Assembly (NCBI GenBank): GCA_022425445.1
Contig: JAKMFM010000054.1
Span: forward strand, 1-27,156
Reading direction: 5' to 3'
From: Planktomarina sp.
Lineage (GTDB): Bacteria > Pseudomonadota > Alphaproteobacteria > Rhodobacterales > Rhodobacteraceae
DNA length: 27,156 nt
Shown: piece after piece, positions 15,943 to 23,900 of the stretch
How positions within the stretch are numbered: position 1 is the stretch's first letter
How the letters are laid out: the number at the start of each line of letters is the position of its first letter
Made by a program: the position numbers and the translations under genes
Notes under the pieces: model-generated
The model's input: only the letters and a program-made list of their open reading frames with translations
Told to the model about the DNA's origin: nothing
The model's database searches: none

Positions 15943-17118
15943 ATGAAGACAGTTTCAAATTTCGATAGAATCGGTGAAGAAAATGCGTTTGCCGTTTTGG
16001 GCCGCGCTGGGGTTTTGGCGGCTGGTGGCATGGATGTGATCAACCTTGGGATCGGCCAGCCGGATTTTCCAACGCCTGAGAATATCGTTGAGGCGGCGGT
16101 CAAAGCTCTGCGCGATGGGCATCATGGCTACACGGACGCCACTGGAATTTTGCCGCTGCGCGAAGCGGTCAGTGCCGATCTTCATCGCCGATATCACACA
16201 GAAGTGAGCCCGGCCAATGTGCTTGTCGTGCCGGGCGGGAAGGTGACGATGTTCACCGCCATCTTGATGTTCGGTGAAACAGGCGGAGAGATATTATATC
16301 CTGATCCGGGCTTCCCGATTTACCGTTCAATGATTGAATATACTGGCGCTACGCCCATTGCCATTCCGATCCGCGAGGAAAATGGGTTTGCTTTCTCTGC
16401 GGAGGAGACATTGAAGCTGATCGGCCCCAACACACGGTTGATTATCCTCAACTCCCCAGCCAACCCCTGCGGTGGCATTACACCCAAGGCAGAAATCGAC
16501 AAATTGGTTGCCGGTCTTGCAGACTATCCCGATGTTGCGATCCTGTCCGACGAAATTTATGACCAAATGCTCTATGATGGGGAGCAACATGTCAGCCTGT
16601 TGAGCTATCCTGAAATTCGCGACCGGTTGATTGTCCTCAATGGATGGTCAAAAACATACGCGATGACGGGTTGGCGGCTGGGCTATTCGATTTGGCCGGA
16701 TAGATTGTATAATATGGCCCGAAAATTGGCCGTGAATGCATGGTCTTGCGTCAATGCTCCGGCGCAATATGCAGCATTGGAGGCCTTAACGGGTCCGCAA
16801 ACCGCAGTGGGTGAGATGGTGGCGCAATTCGACGCCAGGCGCAAATCGGTGGTCACGCAGCTGAACGATATGCCGGGAGTCTCTTGTATCACGCCGAAGG
16901 GTGCCTTCTATGCTTTTCCCAATGTCTCGCAAACCGGCTGGAAAGCTAAGGTTTTGGCTAGTGAGCTGCTTGAGCAAACCGGTGTTGCCACGATTGGCGG
17001 GCCGGATTTCGGCACGCTTGGAGAGGGATACATTCGTATTTCCTATGCCAACAGTCAGGAAAATATCACGCGTGCTCTGACGCGCATGAAAGAGTTTTTG
17101 GCACAAAATCCGGGCTAA
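15943..17118 (+). CDS. Class I/II pyridoxal phosphate aminotransferase
   Basis: A 391-residue fold-type I aminotransferase of the aspartate aminotransferase-like (I-gamma) group. Motifs are NLGIGQPDFPTPENI near residue 28, HGYTDATGILPLREAV, NSPANPCGG (PLP-site N), SDEIYDQMLY, the PLP lysine in SKTYAMTGWRLGY and the carboxylate-binding R of YIRISYA near the C-terminus. It transfers an amino group between an amino acid and a 2-oxo acid; the specific substrate is not readable. The start at 15943 has AAGGG 6 bases upstream and gives the normal family N-terminus; an open frame extends upstream to 15784 but looks non-coding. It lies downstream of tcuA on the same strand but after a 233-base gap, so operon membership is uncertain. 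Confidence 0.9.
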   Translation: MKTVSNFDRIGEENAFAVLGRAGVLAAGGMDVINLGIGQPDFPTPENIVEAAVKALRDGHHGYTDATGILPLREAVSADLHRRYHTEVSPANVLVVPGGKVTMFTAILMFGETGGEILYPDPGFPIYRSMIEYTGATPIAIPIREENGFAFSAEETLKLIGPNTRLIILNSPANPCGGITPKAEIDKLVAGLADYPDVAILSDEIYDQMLYDGEQHVSLLSYPEIRDRLIVLNGWSKTYAMTGWRLGYSIWPDRLYNMARKLAVNAWSCVNAPAQYAALEALTGPQTAVGEMVAQFDARRKSVVTQLNDMPGVSCITPKGAFYAFPNVSQTGWKAKVLASELLEQTGVATIGGPDFGTLGEGYIRISYANSQENITRALTRMKEFLAQNPG

Positions 17119-17123
17119 TCTTT

Positions 17124-17190
17124 GCCCTGAACTCACTGATTTCACCCGAGCCTTTGCGCCCGCTTCGGGGTGAAATCGGGGATGCAGGGC
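17124..17190. terminator. Nested stem-loop between convergent genes
   Basis: An outer 6-bp stem GCCCTG/CAGGGC (17124-17129 with 17185-17190) encloses a perfect 10-bp stem GATTTCACCC/GGGTGAAATC (17138-17147 with 17168-17177). It lies between the convergent aminotransferase and DUF3047 genes, where a bidirectional transcription end would be expected. No T-run follows on either strand, so termination is not proven. Confidence 0.4.
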
Positions 17191-17242
17191 GCATGGATGA
17201 CTCTGTGCCTGTCGGATGCGTTTAAGCTTTACCCTAACGCGC

Positions 17243-17902
17243 TCAACGCGCCTTTCCGATGCGCATATTCGAGACGCGCGCCCTAATCTTGGTATCGGTG
17301 TCATCGCTATCGGCTGAAATGGCAATGCCGATCAGACGCGTTGGCTCAGTGCCAAAGGCCCGTTGGAAATCCGTTTTCAGGTTGACCCGCTCGCTTGCCT
17401 GTCCGGTGCCGGCCGGTCGCAAAATAAATGTCCTGCCGAGCTCATTCAAATAGGGGGTTGGCAATATTTCTCCGCGCATATGTTTTCCACCCCAAACATA
17501 CATTAATACGCGCGCGTGGGTATTGCCCAGCAATGCCGTGAGTTTAGCATTTGCCTTTGGCCGGGAGTCCTCAGGCATGAACATGAAATAAACGGATAAG
17601 TTTCGATCGTCACCACCTCTGAGTGTGAGGTCTGTGGGCGGTACCGACGCGGTGACCTCCCAATCCCACTGCGTTTGAGTGCTGTGCGAAAGTGCAGAGG
17701 GCAGACGGTTCCAAAACATTGAGACGGTGCCGTCCGAACGAATATGCAAGGTTTCTCCGCTTGGCTCAAATTCGTTGCTGGAAAACACAGAAAAGCGCTG
17801 TTCACTCCAACCGTCAGAAAAATCAATCGCTTCGGCAGAGACATGGGCCGCGGTACATAGGACTATGACCAGTGCCAGGCGTTGACTTTGTGTCTTAATC
17901 AT
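17243..17902 (-). CDS. Exported DUF3047 family protein
   Basis: A 219-residue protein with a signal peptide (MIKTQSQRLALVIVLCTAA, cleavage likely after VSA at about residue 23). The mature part resembles DUF3047 proteins: WDWEVTASVPP, a GGDDRNLSVYFMF motif, and YVWGGKHMRGEILPTPY. The function of the family is not known; a periplasmic carbohydrate-binding-like beta-sandwich is only a guess. The start at 17902 is chosen over a longer frame because it yields the signal peptide directly and has GGA upstream. It follows glpD on the same strand after about 120 bases, so the two may be co-transcribed. Confidence 0.75.
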   Translation of the reverse strand: MIKTQSQRLALVIVLCTAAHVSAEAIDFSDGWSEQRFSVFSSNEFEPSGETLHIRSDGTVSMFWNRLPSALSHSTQTQWDWEVTASVPPTDLTLRGGDDRNLSVYFMFMPEDSRPKANAKLTALLGNTHARVLMYVWGGKHMRGEILPTPYLNELGRTFILRPAGTGQASERVNLKTDFQRAFGTEPTRLIGIAISADSDDTDTKIRARVSNMRIGKAR

Positions 17903-18023
17903 AGATCCAAAATGATCTATCAGCCCGCAATAGACAAGCGCCCTGTTCAGCCGCGATGCGACGGTGGCTTGCTTTCCTCCGGCAAAGACCAACAGTTTAT
18001 CGCGCTACAGGCATAGTTTGCCC

Positions 18024-19634
18024 TTAATCATGCGAGCCTGCTTGCGCGGCCGGGGATGCATCCAATCGGCTATGCATCCAGCTTTGCAATCTCTCAATCT
18101 GCGCATCGGTGAGGCGCAGGCCCAACTTACTGCGGCGCAAGATCACGTCTTCTGCGGTCTGCGCAAATTCCTTGTCCATCAGCCACGCAACTTCGCGTGC
18201 CGTCAAAGTGGCCCCAAAATCTTCCCCTAAATCTGTGGCGCGATTGGCCGCGCCTAAGACATCAAAAGCCTCGTTTCCATAGGCTTTCACCAATCTTTTC
18301 GCCCAACGCGCCGTCAAGAAAGGAAATCTTGCGGTCAGCTGGTGGATGGTTTCGCCCGCCCCATCCACTGGAAAATTACCTCCGGGCAGAGCCACCCCTG
18401 CTGTCCAAGCTCGTCCCATCTGCGGTATATGCTCAGAAATTTGCTGCAATGCCTGCTCGGCGAGTTTGCGGTAGGTTGTAATTTTCCCGCCGAATATGTT
18501 CAACAGTGGCGCCCCGGCGGTTTCATCCAGCTTCAACACATAGTCCCGCGTTGCGGCCGTAGCGGAGCTGGCCGCGTCATTGTAGAGCGGTCGCACGCCT
18601 GAGTAGGTCGCCACCACATCCTCAGCGGTGACGGGTACTTTGAGATATGTGGAGGCAAATTGCAGCAAGTAGTCTCGCTCCTCAGGTCCGCAGATCGGTT
18701 TTTCGGCGAGATCTTGGTGGTCCACATCGGTTGTGCCAATCAAGGTAAAATCAGATTCATAGGGAATTGTGAAAATGATCCGACCATCTTCCCCTTGGAA
18801 AAAATAGCATTTGTCGTGATCGTAGAGCTTGCGTGTAATGATGTGACTGCCCCGCACCAGACGTATGCCCTCTTTGGGATCAAGGCCAACGGTGTTGTGA
18901 ATGATGTTTTCAACCCAGGGCCCGCCTGCGTTGACCAAAAACCGCGCATAGGCAATACGGCTGGTGCCGCTGGAGCAGTCTTGCAGTGTGACGTGCCAAA
19001 TGCCGTCCACTTGCTTTGCCCGGGTGACTTTAGTTCGGGTGTTGATGCGCGCGCCACGCGCTGCTGCATCGCGGGCGTTTAAGACAACCAAACGGCTGTC
19101 CTCGACCCAACAGTCTGAATATTCATAGGCTTTTGTAAAATGATCTTTCAAAGGCACACCTTCTGGTCCGCTCCGCAAATCGATCGCTCGGGTGGAGGGC
19201 AAAATTTGTCTTCCGCCGAGCGTATCATACAGAAATAGACCGAAGCGAATGAGCCAAGCCGGGCGACGGCCTTTCATCCAGGGCATGAGGGCATTGAGAA
19301 GTTTTGAGGTGGGTGTGCTGCTCTCAAATCGCATATCTTGATGATAGGGGAGCACAAACCGCATAGGCCAGGAAATATGGGGCATGGCTTTGAGCAGGGT
19401 TTCACGCTCAACGAGCGCCTCGCGTACAAGCCGCAGCTCCCAATATTCAAGATATCGCAGCCCTCCGTGAAACAGTTTCGTTGAAGCGGATGAGGTTTCC
19501 GAAGCCAAGTCGTTCATTTCGGCAAGTTCGACACTCAGTCCGCGCCCGGCTGCATCGCGCGCAATACCGCACCCGTTGATGCCGCCGCCAATCACGAACA
19601 GATCGACGATGTCCTTTGTATTGGTTTGGCTCAC
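18024..19634 (-). CDS. glpD: Glycerol-3-phosphate dehydrogenase, FAD-dependent
   Basis: A 536-residue aerobic GlpD. The FAD fold is FVIGGGINGCGIARDAAGRG (13-32). Family motifs follow: SSASTKLFHGGLRYLE (about 49-64), VNAGGPW, SGVRPLYND and FGGKITTYRKLAE, then a C-terminal helical domain. It oxidises sn-glycerol-3-phosphate to dihydroxyacetone phosphate at the inner membrane and passes electrons to quinone. The start is GTG at 19632-19634 with GGAG 5 bases upstream; a nearby ATG is out of frame. It is divergent from glpR, with GlpR-like motifs between them. No glpF or glpK is in the window. Confidence 0.95.
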   Translation of the reverse strand: MSQTNTKDIVDLFVIGGGINGCGIARDAAGRGLSVELAEMNDLASETSSASTKLFHGGLRYLEYWELRLVREALVERETLLKAMPHISWPMRFVLPYHQDMRFESSTPTSKLLNALMPWMKGRRPAWLIRFGLFLYDTLGGRQILPSTRAIDLRSGPEGVPLKDHFTKAYEYSDCWVEDSRLVVLNARDAAARGARINTRTKVTRAKQVDGIWHVTLQDCSSGTSRIAYARFLVNAGGPWVENIIHNTVGLDPKEGIRLVRGSHIITRKLYDHDKCYFFQGEDGRIIFTIPYESDFTLIGTTDVDHQDLAEKPICGPEERDYLLQFASTYLKVPVTAEDVVATYSGVRPLYNDAASSATAATRDYVLKLDETAGAPLLNIFGGKITTYRKLAEQALQQISEHIPQMGRAWTAGVALPGGNFPVDGAGETIHQLTARFPFLTARWAKRLVKAYGNEAFDVLGAANRATDLGEDFGATLTAREVAWLMDKEFAQTAEDVILRRSKLGLRLTDAQIERLQSWMHSRLDASPAAQAGSHD

Positions 19635-19654
19635 ATTCGCTCCATTGTTTCGGT

Positions 19655-19774
19655 ATTTTCGTTTGGTGTCCTATCATCATCATTGCAATTGTATCAATAA
19701 CGAATGTTCGTTTGTTTTCGTATTTGGTTTTTTGGATGAATTTTTTCTTAAAAGGTCATGCATTATGTTCGTTT
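19655..19774. promoter_or_regulatory. Cluster of GlpR-like operator motifs between glpD and glpR
   Basis: Four copies of a TTCGTTT-like half-site lie in this AT-rich gap: ATTTTCGTTT (19655), AATGTTCGTTT (19703), GTTTTCGTATT (19714) and TATGTTCGTTT (19764). The second is part of a small palindrome ACGAATGTTCGT (19700-19711). The pattern resembles the known GlpR operator core (ATGTTCG...CGAACAT). Repression of glpD by GlpR is inferred. Confidence 0.6.
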
Positions 19775-19879
19775 ATGTTGCTTTAATCTTGACGCCCGCG
19801 CCGCAGAGTTGATTATCGGGGCAACATTCGGGCGTTAAGGCTCGCACAATAAGACAGATGAGCGGGTGGGAACAGACGT

Positions 19880-20638
19880 TTGGCTTCAAATTTTAGGCAT
19901 CGCGAAATATTAGGGCTGGCCCGCAAAGAGGGAAAAGTCACCGTTGAGGGGCTGTCCAAACGCTATGGGGTCACGGTGCAAACCATTCGCCGTGATCTGG
20001 CAGAGTTGACAGGGGCGGGGCAATTGGAGCGGGTGCATGGGGGCGCTGTCATCCCCTCGGGTGTGGTCAATATTGTCTATCAACAACGGCGACGTCTCAA
20101 TGCGCGCGGTAAGACCGCCATTGCGAAAGCCTGCGCAAAATTCATCCCAAACGGTGCGTCTATTTTTTTGAATATCGGAACCAGTACCGAAGCAGTGGCG
20201 CAACAGCTTCTGGACCATGAAAACCTTATGGTTGTGACCAACAATCTGAACACCGCCAATATTTTGGCGGCCAATGCCAGTTGTAAAATTATTCTAACTG
20301 CGGGGGTGTTGCGCCGGTCTGATGGGGGATTGGTTGGGGAGCTTACGGCAGAGCTGATCAAGAATTTCAAATTTGACTTCTCAATTTTGGGCTGTTCGGC
20401 GATCGATCTCGATGGGGATTTGCTCGATTTTGATAACCACGAGATTATGGTCAGTCAAACCGCCCTGAAGCAGTCACGGCATGTCATGGTGGTCGCAGAC
20501 CATCTGAAGTTCAAGCGCACAGCACCGCTAAAGATTTTTTCTTTGCAAGATGTAAACAAACTTTTCACCGATGCGCCTCTGCCTGGGAACTTGCAGGAAG
20601 GCTGTGATCAATGGGGCACGGAGGTTGTGCTGGTTTGA
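19880..20638 (+). CDS. glpR: DeoR-family regulator, GlpR-type
   Basis: A 252-residue DeoR-family protein. The N-terminal helix-turn-helix (RHREILGLARKEGKVTVEG, then YGVTVQTIRRDLAEL and ERVHGGAV) is followed by the sugar-phosphate-binding DeoR domain with NIGTSTEA, VVTNNLNTA, GVLRRSDGGLVGE and VADHLKFKRTAP. In this family, glycerol-3-phosphate or a related sugar phosphate releases the repressor. The frame has no ATG near the conserved N-terminus; TTG at 19880 preceded by GGTGGGA is the likely start. Assignment to GlpR rests on divergent glpD and the operator-like motifs between them. Confidence 0.9.
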   Translation: MASNFRHREILGLARKEGKVTVEGLSKRYGVTVQTIRRDLAELTGAGQLERVHGGAVIPSGVVNIVYQQRRRLNARGKTAIAKACAKFIPNGASIFLNIGTSTEAVAQQLLDHENLMVVTNNLNTANILAANASCKIILTAGVLRRSDGGLVGELTAELIKNFKFDFSILGCSAIDLDGDLLDFDNHEIMVSQTALKQSRHVMVVADHLKFKRTAPLKIFSLQDVNKLFTDAPLPGNLQEGCDQWGTEVVLV

Positions 20639-20786
20639 CCTTAGCCGGCAATAGCGATGATGAAGCCAAAAGCGAAGCACTGGGCAAGCCTAGCCAACAA
20701 GCCAAAGGCGTGATAACTTTTCTTGAAACGCGATCCATAGAAATCGAACTCATGCAAAACAGAGGAAAGCAAAGCAACTTAAGAAA

Positions 20787-21215
20787 CTGACCATCATAAT
20801 TTCCGCAGGTGTTGTTGCTGGGATCCTTGGCTATTTATTATGGCCAGTTGGGCAAAAAACGAGTGCTTTTGACCATGTTGCAAGCGCAGAAGCTGCGCCA
20901 CTGGCCAGGGTTTCTTTGCCGGACAACCTGTCACAGAACGCTCAGATCGGCAAAATTGGCTTTGAGGCAAAATGCGCGAATTGCCACGGCGCAAATGCAG
21001 CGGGCACCGAAGGGATCGCACCGCCTTTAATTCATAAGATTTACGAGCCAAGCCATCACGCTGATGAGAGTTTTCAGCGGGCCGTTTCATTGGGTGTTCG
21101 GGCCCACCACTGGCCGTTTGGCAATATGCCAGCAATAGAAGGCTTGACGCGTGGTGATGTGACCATGATCATCGCCTATATACGAGAATTACAGCGTGCC
21201 AATGGGATCATTTGA
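20787..21215 (+). CDS. Membrane-anchored class I cytochrome c (start unresolved)
   Basis: The frame reads an N-terminal hydrophobic segment (TIIISAGVVAGILGYLLW), a short linker and a monohaem cytochrome c domain. The haem site is CANCH, and the axial methionine is in GNMPAIEGLT. The haem domain begins around 20950. The frame is open from 20727 but has no ATG, GTG or TTG before the anchor. CTG at 20787 is the best candidate and overlaps the TGA of another small frame (CTGA). An ATG at 20752 is out of frame by one base, so a frameshift is possible. It is followed by copC and copD on the same strand, so it probably passes electrons in a copper-related periplasmic system. Confidence 0.75.
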   Translation: MTIIISAGVVAGILGYLLWPVGQKTSAFDHVASAEAAPLARVSLPDNLSQNAQIGKIGFEAKCANCHGANAAGTEGIAPPLIHKIYEPSHHADESFQRAVSLGVRAHHWPFGNMPAIEGLTRGDVTMIIAYIRELQRANGII

Positions 21216-21250
21216 TCCTTTTTCAAGAGCACAAACGGCAGGGATTGAAC

Positions 21251-21595
21251 ATGAAAACTGGTCTATACGCAGGGATTATTGCGATTTGGGCAACAACTGC
21301 CTTTGCGCATTCCCCCCTCGACGGTACGATACCGACCAATGAGGCAATCCTGTCGGAACTGCCAGCTGAAGTTTTGATGGACTTCAAAGGTGATATTCGC
21401 CTGACGCGGGTCACACTGTCTCATGACGGCAGTCGGGCAATCAACCTGAATCTAGCTGGACAAAAAACCTTTACGCAAGAATTTGCCGTACCCATGGAAG
21501 ATATGGGGCCGGGAACTTATGTTGTTGAGTGGCGCGGGCTTGGCGCGGATGGTCATGCCTTGAATGGCAAATTCAGTTTCACTGTAAAACAATGA
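21251..21595 (+). CDS. copC: Copper resistance protein CopC
   Basis: A 114-residue periplasmic protein. A signal peptide ends at ATTAFA, leaving HSPLDGTIP as the mature N-terminus. The N-terminal histidine is the first Cu(II) ligand of CopC proteins. The C-terminal GADGHALNGKFSF supplies the conserved Asp and His ligands. The methionine-rich Cu(I) loop of longer plasmid CopCs is not evident, so it fits the Cu(II)-only chromosomal type. The start at 21251 has AGGG upstream and is preferred over a frame opening at 21212. Its TGA overlaps the copD ATG by four bases. Confidence 0.88.
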   Translation: MKTGLYAGIIAIWATTAFAHSPLDGTIPTNEAILSELPAEVLMDFKGDIRLTRVTLSHDGSRAINLNLAGQKTFTQEFAVPMEDMGPGTYVVEWRGLGADGHALNGKFSFTVKQ

Positions 21596-22443
21596 TGCTC
21601 GATCTTTTTGGTCTGGCGGCCATCATCACGAAATTTACACTTTATCTTGGTGTTTTAACGGCAACGGGAACGGTATTGGCGACACGGCTATTTGGGCTGG
21701 ATCACACGAATGGTTTGGCTGCGGTATTTGCGGCTCTCGGGCTACTGGCCACGATTTTTGCGTTTTTGCTGCGCGGTGCCAACCTAACCGGTGACGCCAG
21801 CGGTATGGTGGATCCCGAAATGCTCGGCCTCTTATGGGCGACGCCGGTTGGGACGGCGTTCATGGCGCGTATTTTGGGCCTAGGTCTTCTTATCCTTGGT
21901 TTATTCCTTGGGCGCATTGGGGTCTGGATTTCCATATTAGGCGGCGTCATTGCCGTTGGATCTTTTGGTCAAGTCGGGCATATCGCTGATCGTGGGGCTT
22001 TGCTTTTAGACATCACATTAATGATACACCTTTTAGCAATTGCGCTGTGGATTGGCATTTTGACACCCCTTCGACGTTTGGCATCATCTGTCAGCAGTTT
22101 TGCTGATGCTGCGGCTGTTGGCTATCAGTTTGGTGTCACGGCGTCTGTGACTGTTCCCGGGCTGATTGTCGCTGGTGTCTACATGAGTTACCATCTGGCT
22201 GGCTCCTTAGCAGCGCTTATAGAAACGGACTACGGGCGGGCATTGATCGTCAAACTGCTACTGCTCGGCTTGCTTCTGGCGCTTGCGGCTGCAAACAAAT
22301 TTCGGTTCGTTCCTGCGCTCCGCTCGGGTGATCCATCCGCAGCGCGCCATCTGTCCCAATCCATCGCGGTTGAATGGTTAATTATAAGTGCCGTGCTGGG
22401 CACAACGGCCGTTCTCACCACAAATCTGGCTTTGCCGGTGTAA
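21592..22443 (+). CDS. copD: Copper resistance protein CopD, inner membrane
   Basis: A 283-residue membrane protein with about eight hydrophobic helices, matching the CopD family. Conserved features include IMIHLLAIALWIGILTPLRRLA-like helix (HLLAIALWIG, about 143-152), followed by SVTVPGLIVAGVYMSYHLAGS and YGRALIVKLLLLGLLLALAAANKF. Histidine residues in the membrane segments may coordinate copper. It begins ATGATG at 21592, overlapping the copC stop (ATGA), so it is translationally coupled to CopC. Together they are expected to take periplasmic copper toward the cytoplasm or a cuproenzyme. Confidence 0.85.
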   Translation: MMLDLFGLAAIITKFTLYLGVLTATGTVLATRLFGLDHTNGLAAVFAALGLLATIFAFLLRGANLTGDASGMVDPEMLGLLWATPVGTAFMARILGLGLLILGLFLGRIGVWISILGGVIAVGSFGQVGHIADRGALLLDITLMIHLLAIALWIGILTPLRRLASSVSSFADAAAVGYQFGVTASVTVPGLIVAGVYMSYHLAGSLAALIETDYGRALIVKLLLLGLLLALAAANKFRFVPALRSGDPSAARHLSQSIAVEWLIISAVLGTTAVLTTNLALPV

Positions 22444-22636
22444 TCGATGACTTAGAGCATCTTCGAAACGACAGAGGAGGCTCAGGAACACGCAACCGAT
22501 AGGCGTTGCGACGGGACTGTTCGAATCAGCACGGTTGCAGCGGGGTGCGATGGGGGTTTTGACGTGCGTGCCGGCGCTTGAGCCACGCCCACATTGGAGG
22601 TTACGACGTCGTAATGAGCAGAGCTCGACCTCCGGC
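22444..22636. other. Gap between convergent copD and the mannonate-dehydratase gene
   Basis: No gene is supported in this 193-base gap. It holds a perfect 14-bp palindrome TTACGACGTCGTAA (22601-22614), flanked by GGAGGT (22596) and ACCTCC (22628), and a short CGCAAC/GTTGCG repeat near 22489. None has a T-run. It marks the boundary between the copper genes and the sugar-acid locus. Confidence 0.4.
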
Positions 22637-23863
22637 CTAATAGTTCCAAAGTGTGCCGTCTTTTAGGCGCACGATTGGGTGTGAGCCTGGGACGTATTCA
22701 TATTTCGTTGCTTCATGCTCGTCAAAATCCACACCCAGACCCGGCGCATCGCTAACAAAGAACATTCCGCCCTGAATCCTGTGTTCTGAAGGGAACATGG
22801 CGTCGCATTCTGGTGTTCCAAGCACGAGATATTCTTGGATCCCAAAGTTGGGAGCCCAAGTATTCAAATGCGCCTGAGCTGCCATTGATATTGGGGAATG
22901 GCTTGGAGCGCCATGAAAGCCAGTCTTGACGTGGTGCATGCCTGCCAGATCGACGATCCGTTTAACAGGGGTAATCCCGCCAGCATAGGTGACTGCGATA
23001 CGGATAAAATCAATCAACTCGTTTTCGATCAACTTGTTGCAATCCCAGATCGAATTGAAGACTTCTCCAATTGCTATGGGTGTTGTGGAATGGTGCCGAA
23101 TGAGGCGTAGCGCGTCTTGATTTTCGGCTGGAGTAGGGTCCTCCAGCCAATAAAGACCAACGGGTTCAACTGCCTTTGCGAATTCGGCGGCTTCTCGAGG
23201 CAGCAATCTGTGATGGACATCGTGTAGAATTTTTAGATCTGGTCCAAAACACTGGCGGACTTCCGCCAAAGCGTTTGGCATGTACCGCATATATTTGTCG
23301 GTGTCCCAGATTTCAGTTTTGGGTCGAATGCCCCCAAAGTCAGTAATAAAATCACCTTTGCCTCCCTTTGCGGCGGGGACGGCATAACTGGCCGTGGGCA
23401 TTCCTGGAATGCCACATTGAACGCGAACGGCTTGATATCCTTGTTCGATGTAATGTGTCACGGACTCCATTAGATCAGGTAGGTCCGCACCGGTTGCATG
23501 CGCATAAACCATCGCACCATCGCGACTTTTTCCACCGAAAAGCTGATAGAGCGGCATCCCGGCCAGCTTACCTTTAATGTCCCAGAGGGCCATATCGATG
23601 GCACCGAATGCGGCCATCGCAATAGGGCCACCCCTGAAGTAGGCACCTCGATAAAAAAATTGCCATATATCTTCGCTGGTACGCGGGTCCATCCCGATCA
23701 GGTTTGGAATAAGGTAATCTTGCAAATAAGCTGCGGGTAAAGTTTCGCGATTGTTCAACGTAGCGTCACCGAGGCCGTAGATGCCTTGGTCTGTCATTAT
23801 TTTTAGGGTCACATAGTTTTTCCCTGGGCCGCCGACATAGACCTTCGCTCCTGTTATTTTCAA
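22637..23863 (-). CDS. Mannonate dehydratase-family enzyme (enolase superfamily, ManD/RspA type)
   Basis: A 408-residue ManD-type protein. It starts MKITGAKVYVGGPGKNYVTLK-like (family N-terminus), has GLGDATLNNRE and SEDIWQFFYRGAYFRGGP, and ends GTLWNY. The metal ligands are D215 (ILHDVHH), E241 (WLEDP) and E267 (AIGE). The ManD-specific R147, Y160 and H217 are present, in place of the usual KxK. ManD dehydrates D-mannonate to 2-keto-3-deoxygluconate; some relatives act on gluconate or weakly on both. The start is TTG at 23861-23863 with GGAGGT 6 bases upstream; a longer ATG frame (23896) lacks this. It is the distal gene of the gntR-MATE-ManD set on this strand. Confidence 0.88.
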   Translation of the reverse strand: MKITGAKVYVGGPGKNYVTLKIMTDQGIYGLGDATLNNRETLPAAYLQDYLIPNLIGMDPRTSEDIWQFFYRGAYFRGGPIAMAAFGAIDMALWDIKGKLAGMPLYQLFGGKSRDGAMVYAHATGADLPDLMESVTHYIEQGYQAVRVQCGIPGMPTASYAVPAAKGGKGDFITDFGGIRPKTEIWDTDKYMRYMPNALAEVRQCFGPDLKILHDVHHRLLPREAAEFAKAVEPVGLYWLEDPTPAENQDALRLIRHHSTTPIAIGEVFNSIWDCNKLIENELIDFIRIAVTYAGGITPVKRIVDLAGMHHVKTGFHGAPSHSPISMAAQAHLNTWAPNFGIQEYLVLGTPECDAMFPSEHRIQGGMFFVSDAPGLGVDFDEHEATKYEYVPGSHPIVRLKDGTLWNY

Positions 23864-23900
23864 AACCCACCTCCGATCAATGTCATCAAATTGCACTCTA

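Noticed and set aside
20611..20790. 59-codon small frame after glpR
   Set aside because: It overlaps the glpR end, has no clear ribosome-binding site and no recognisable features; kept only as part of the cytochrome start question.
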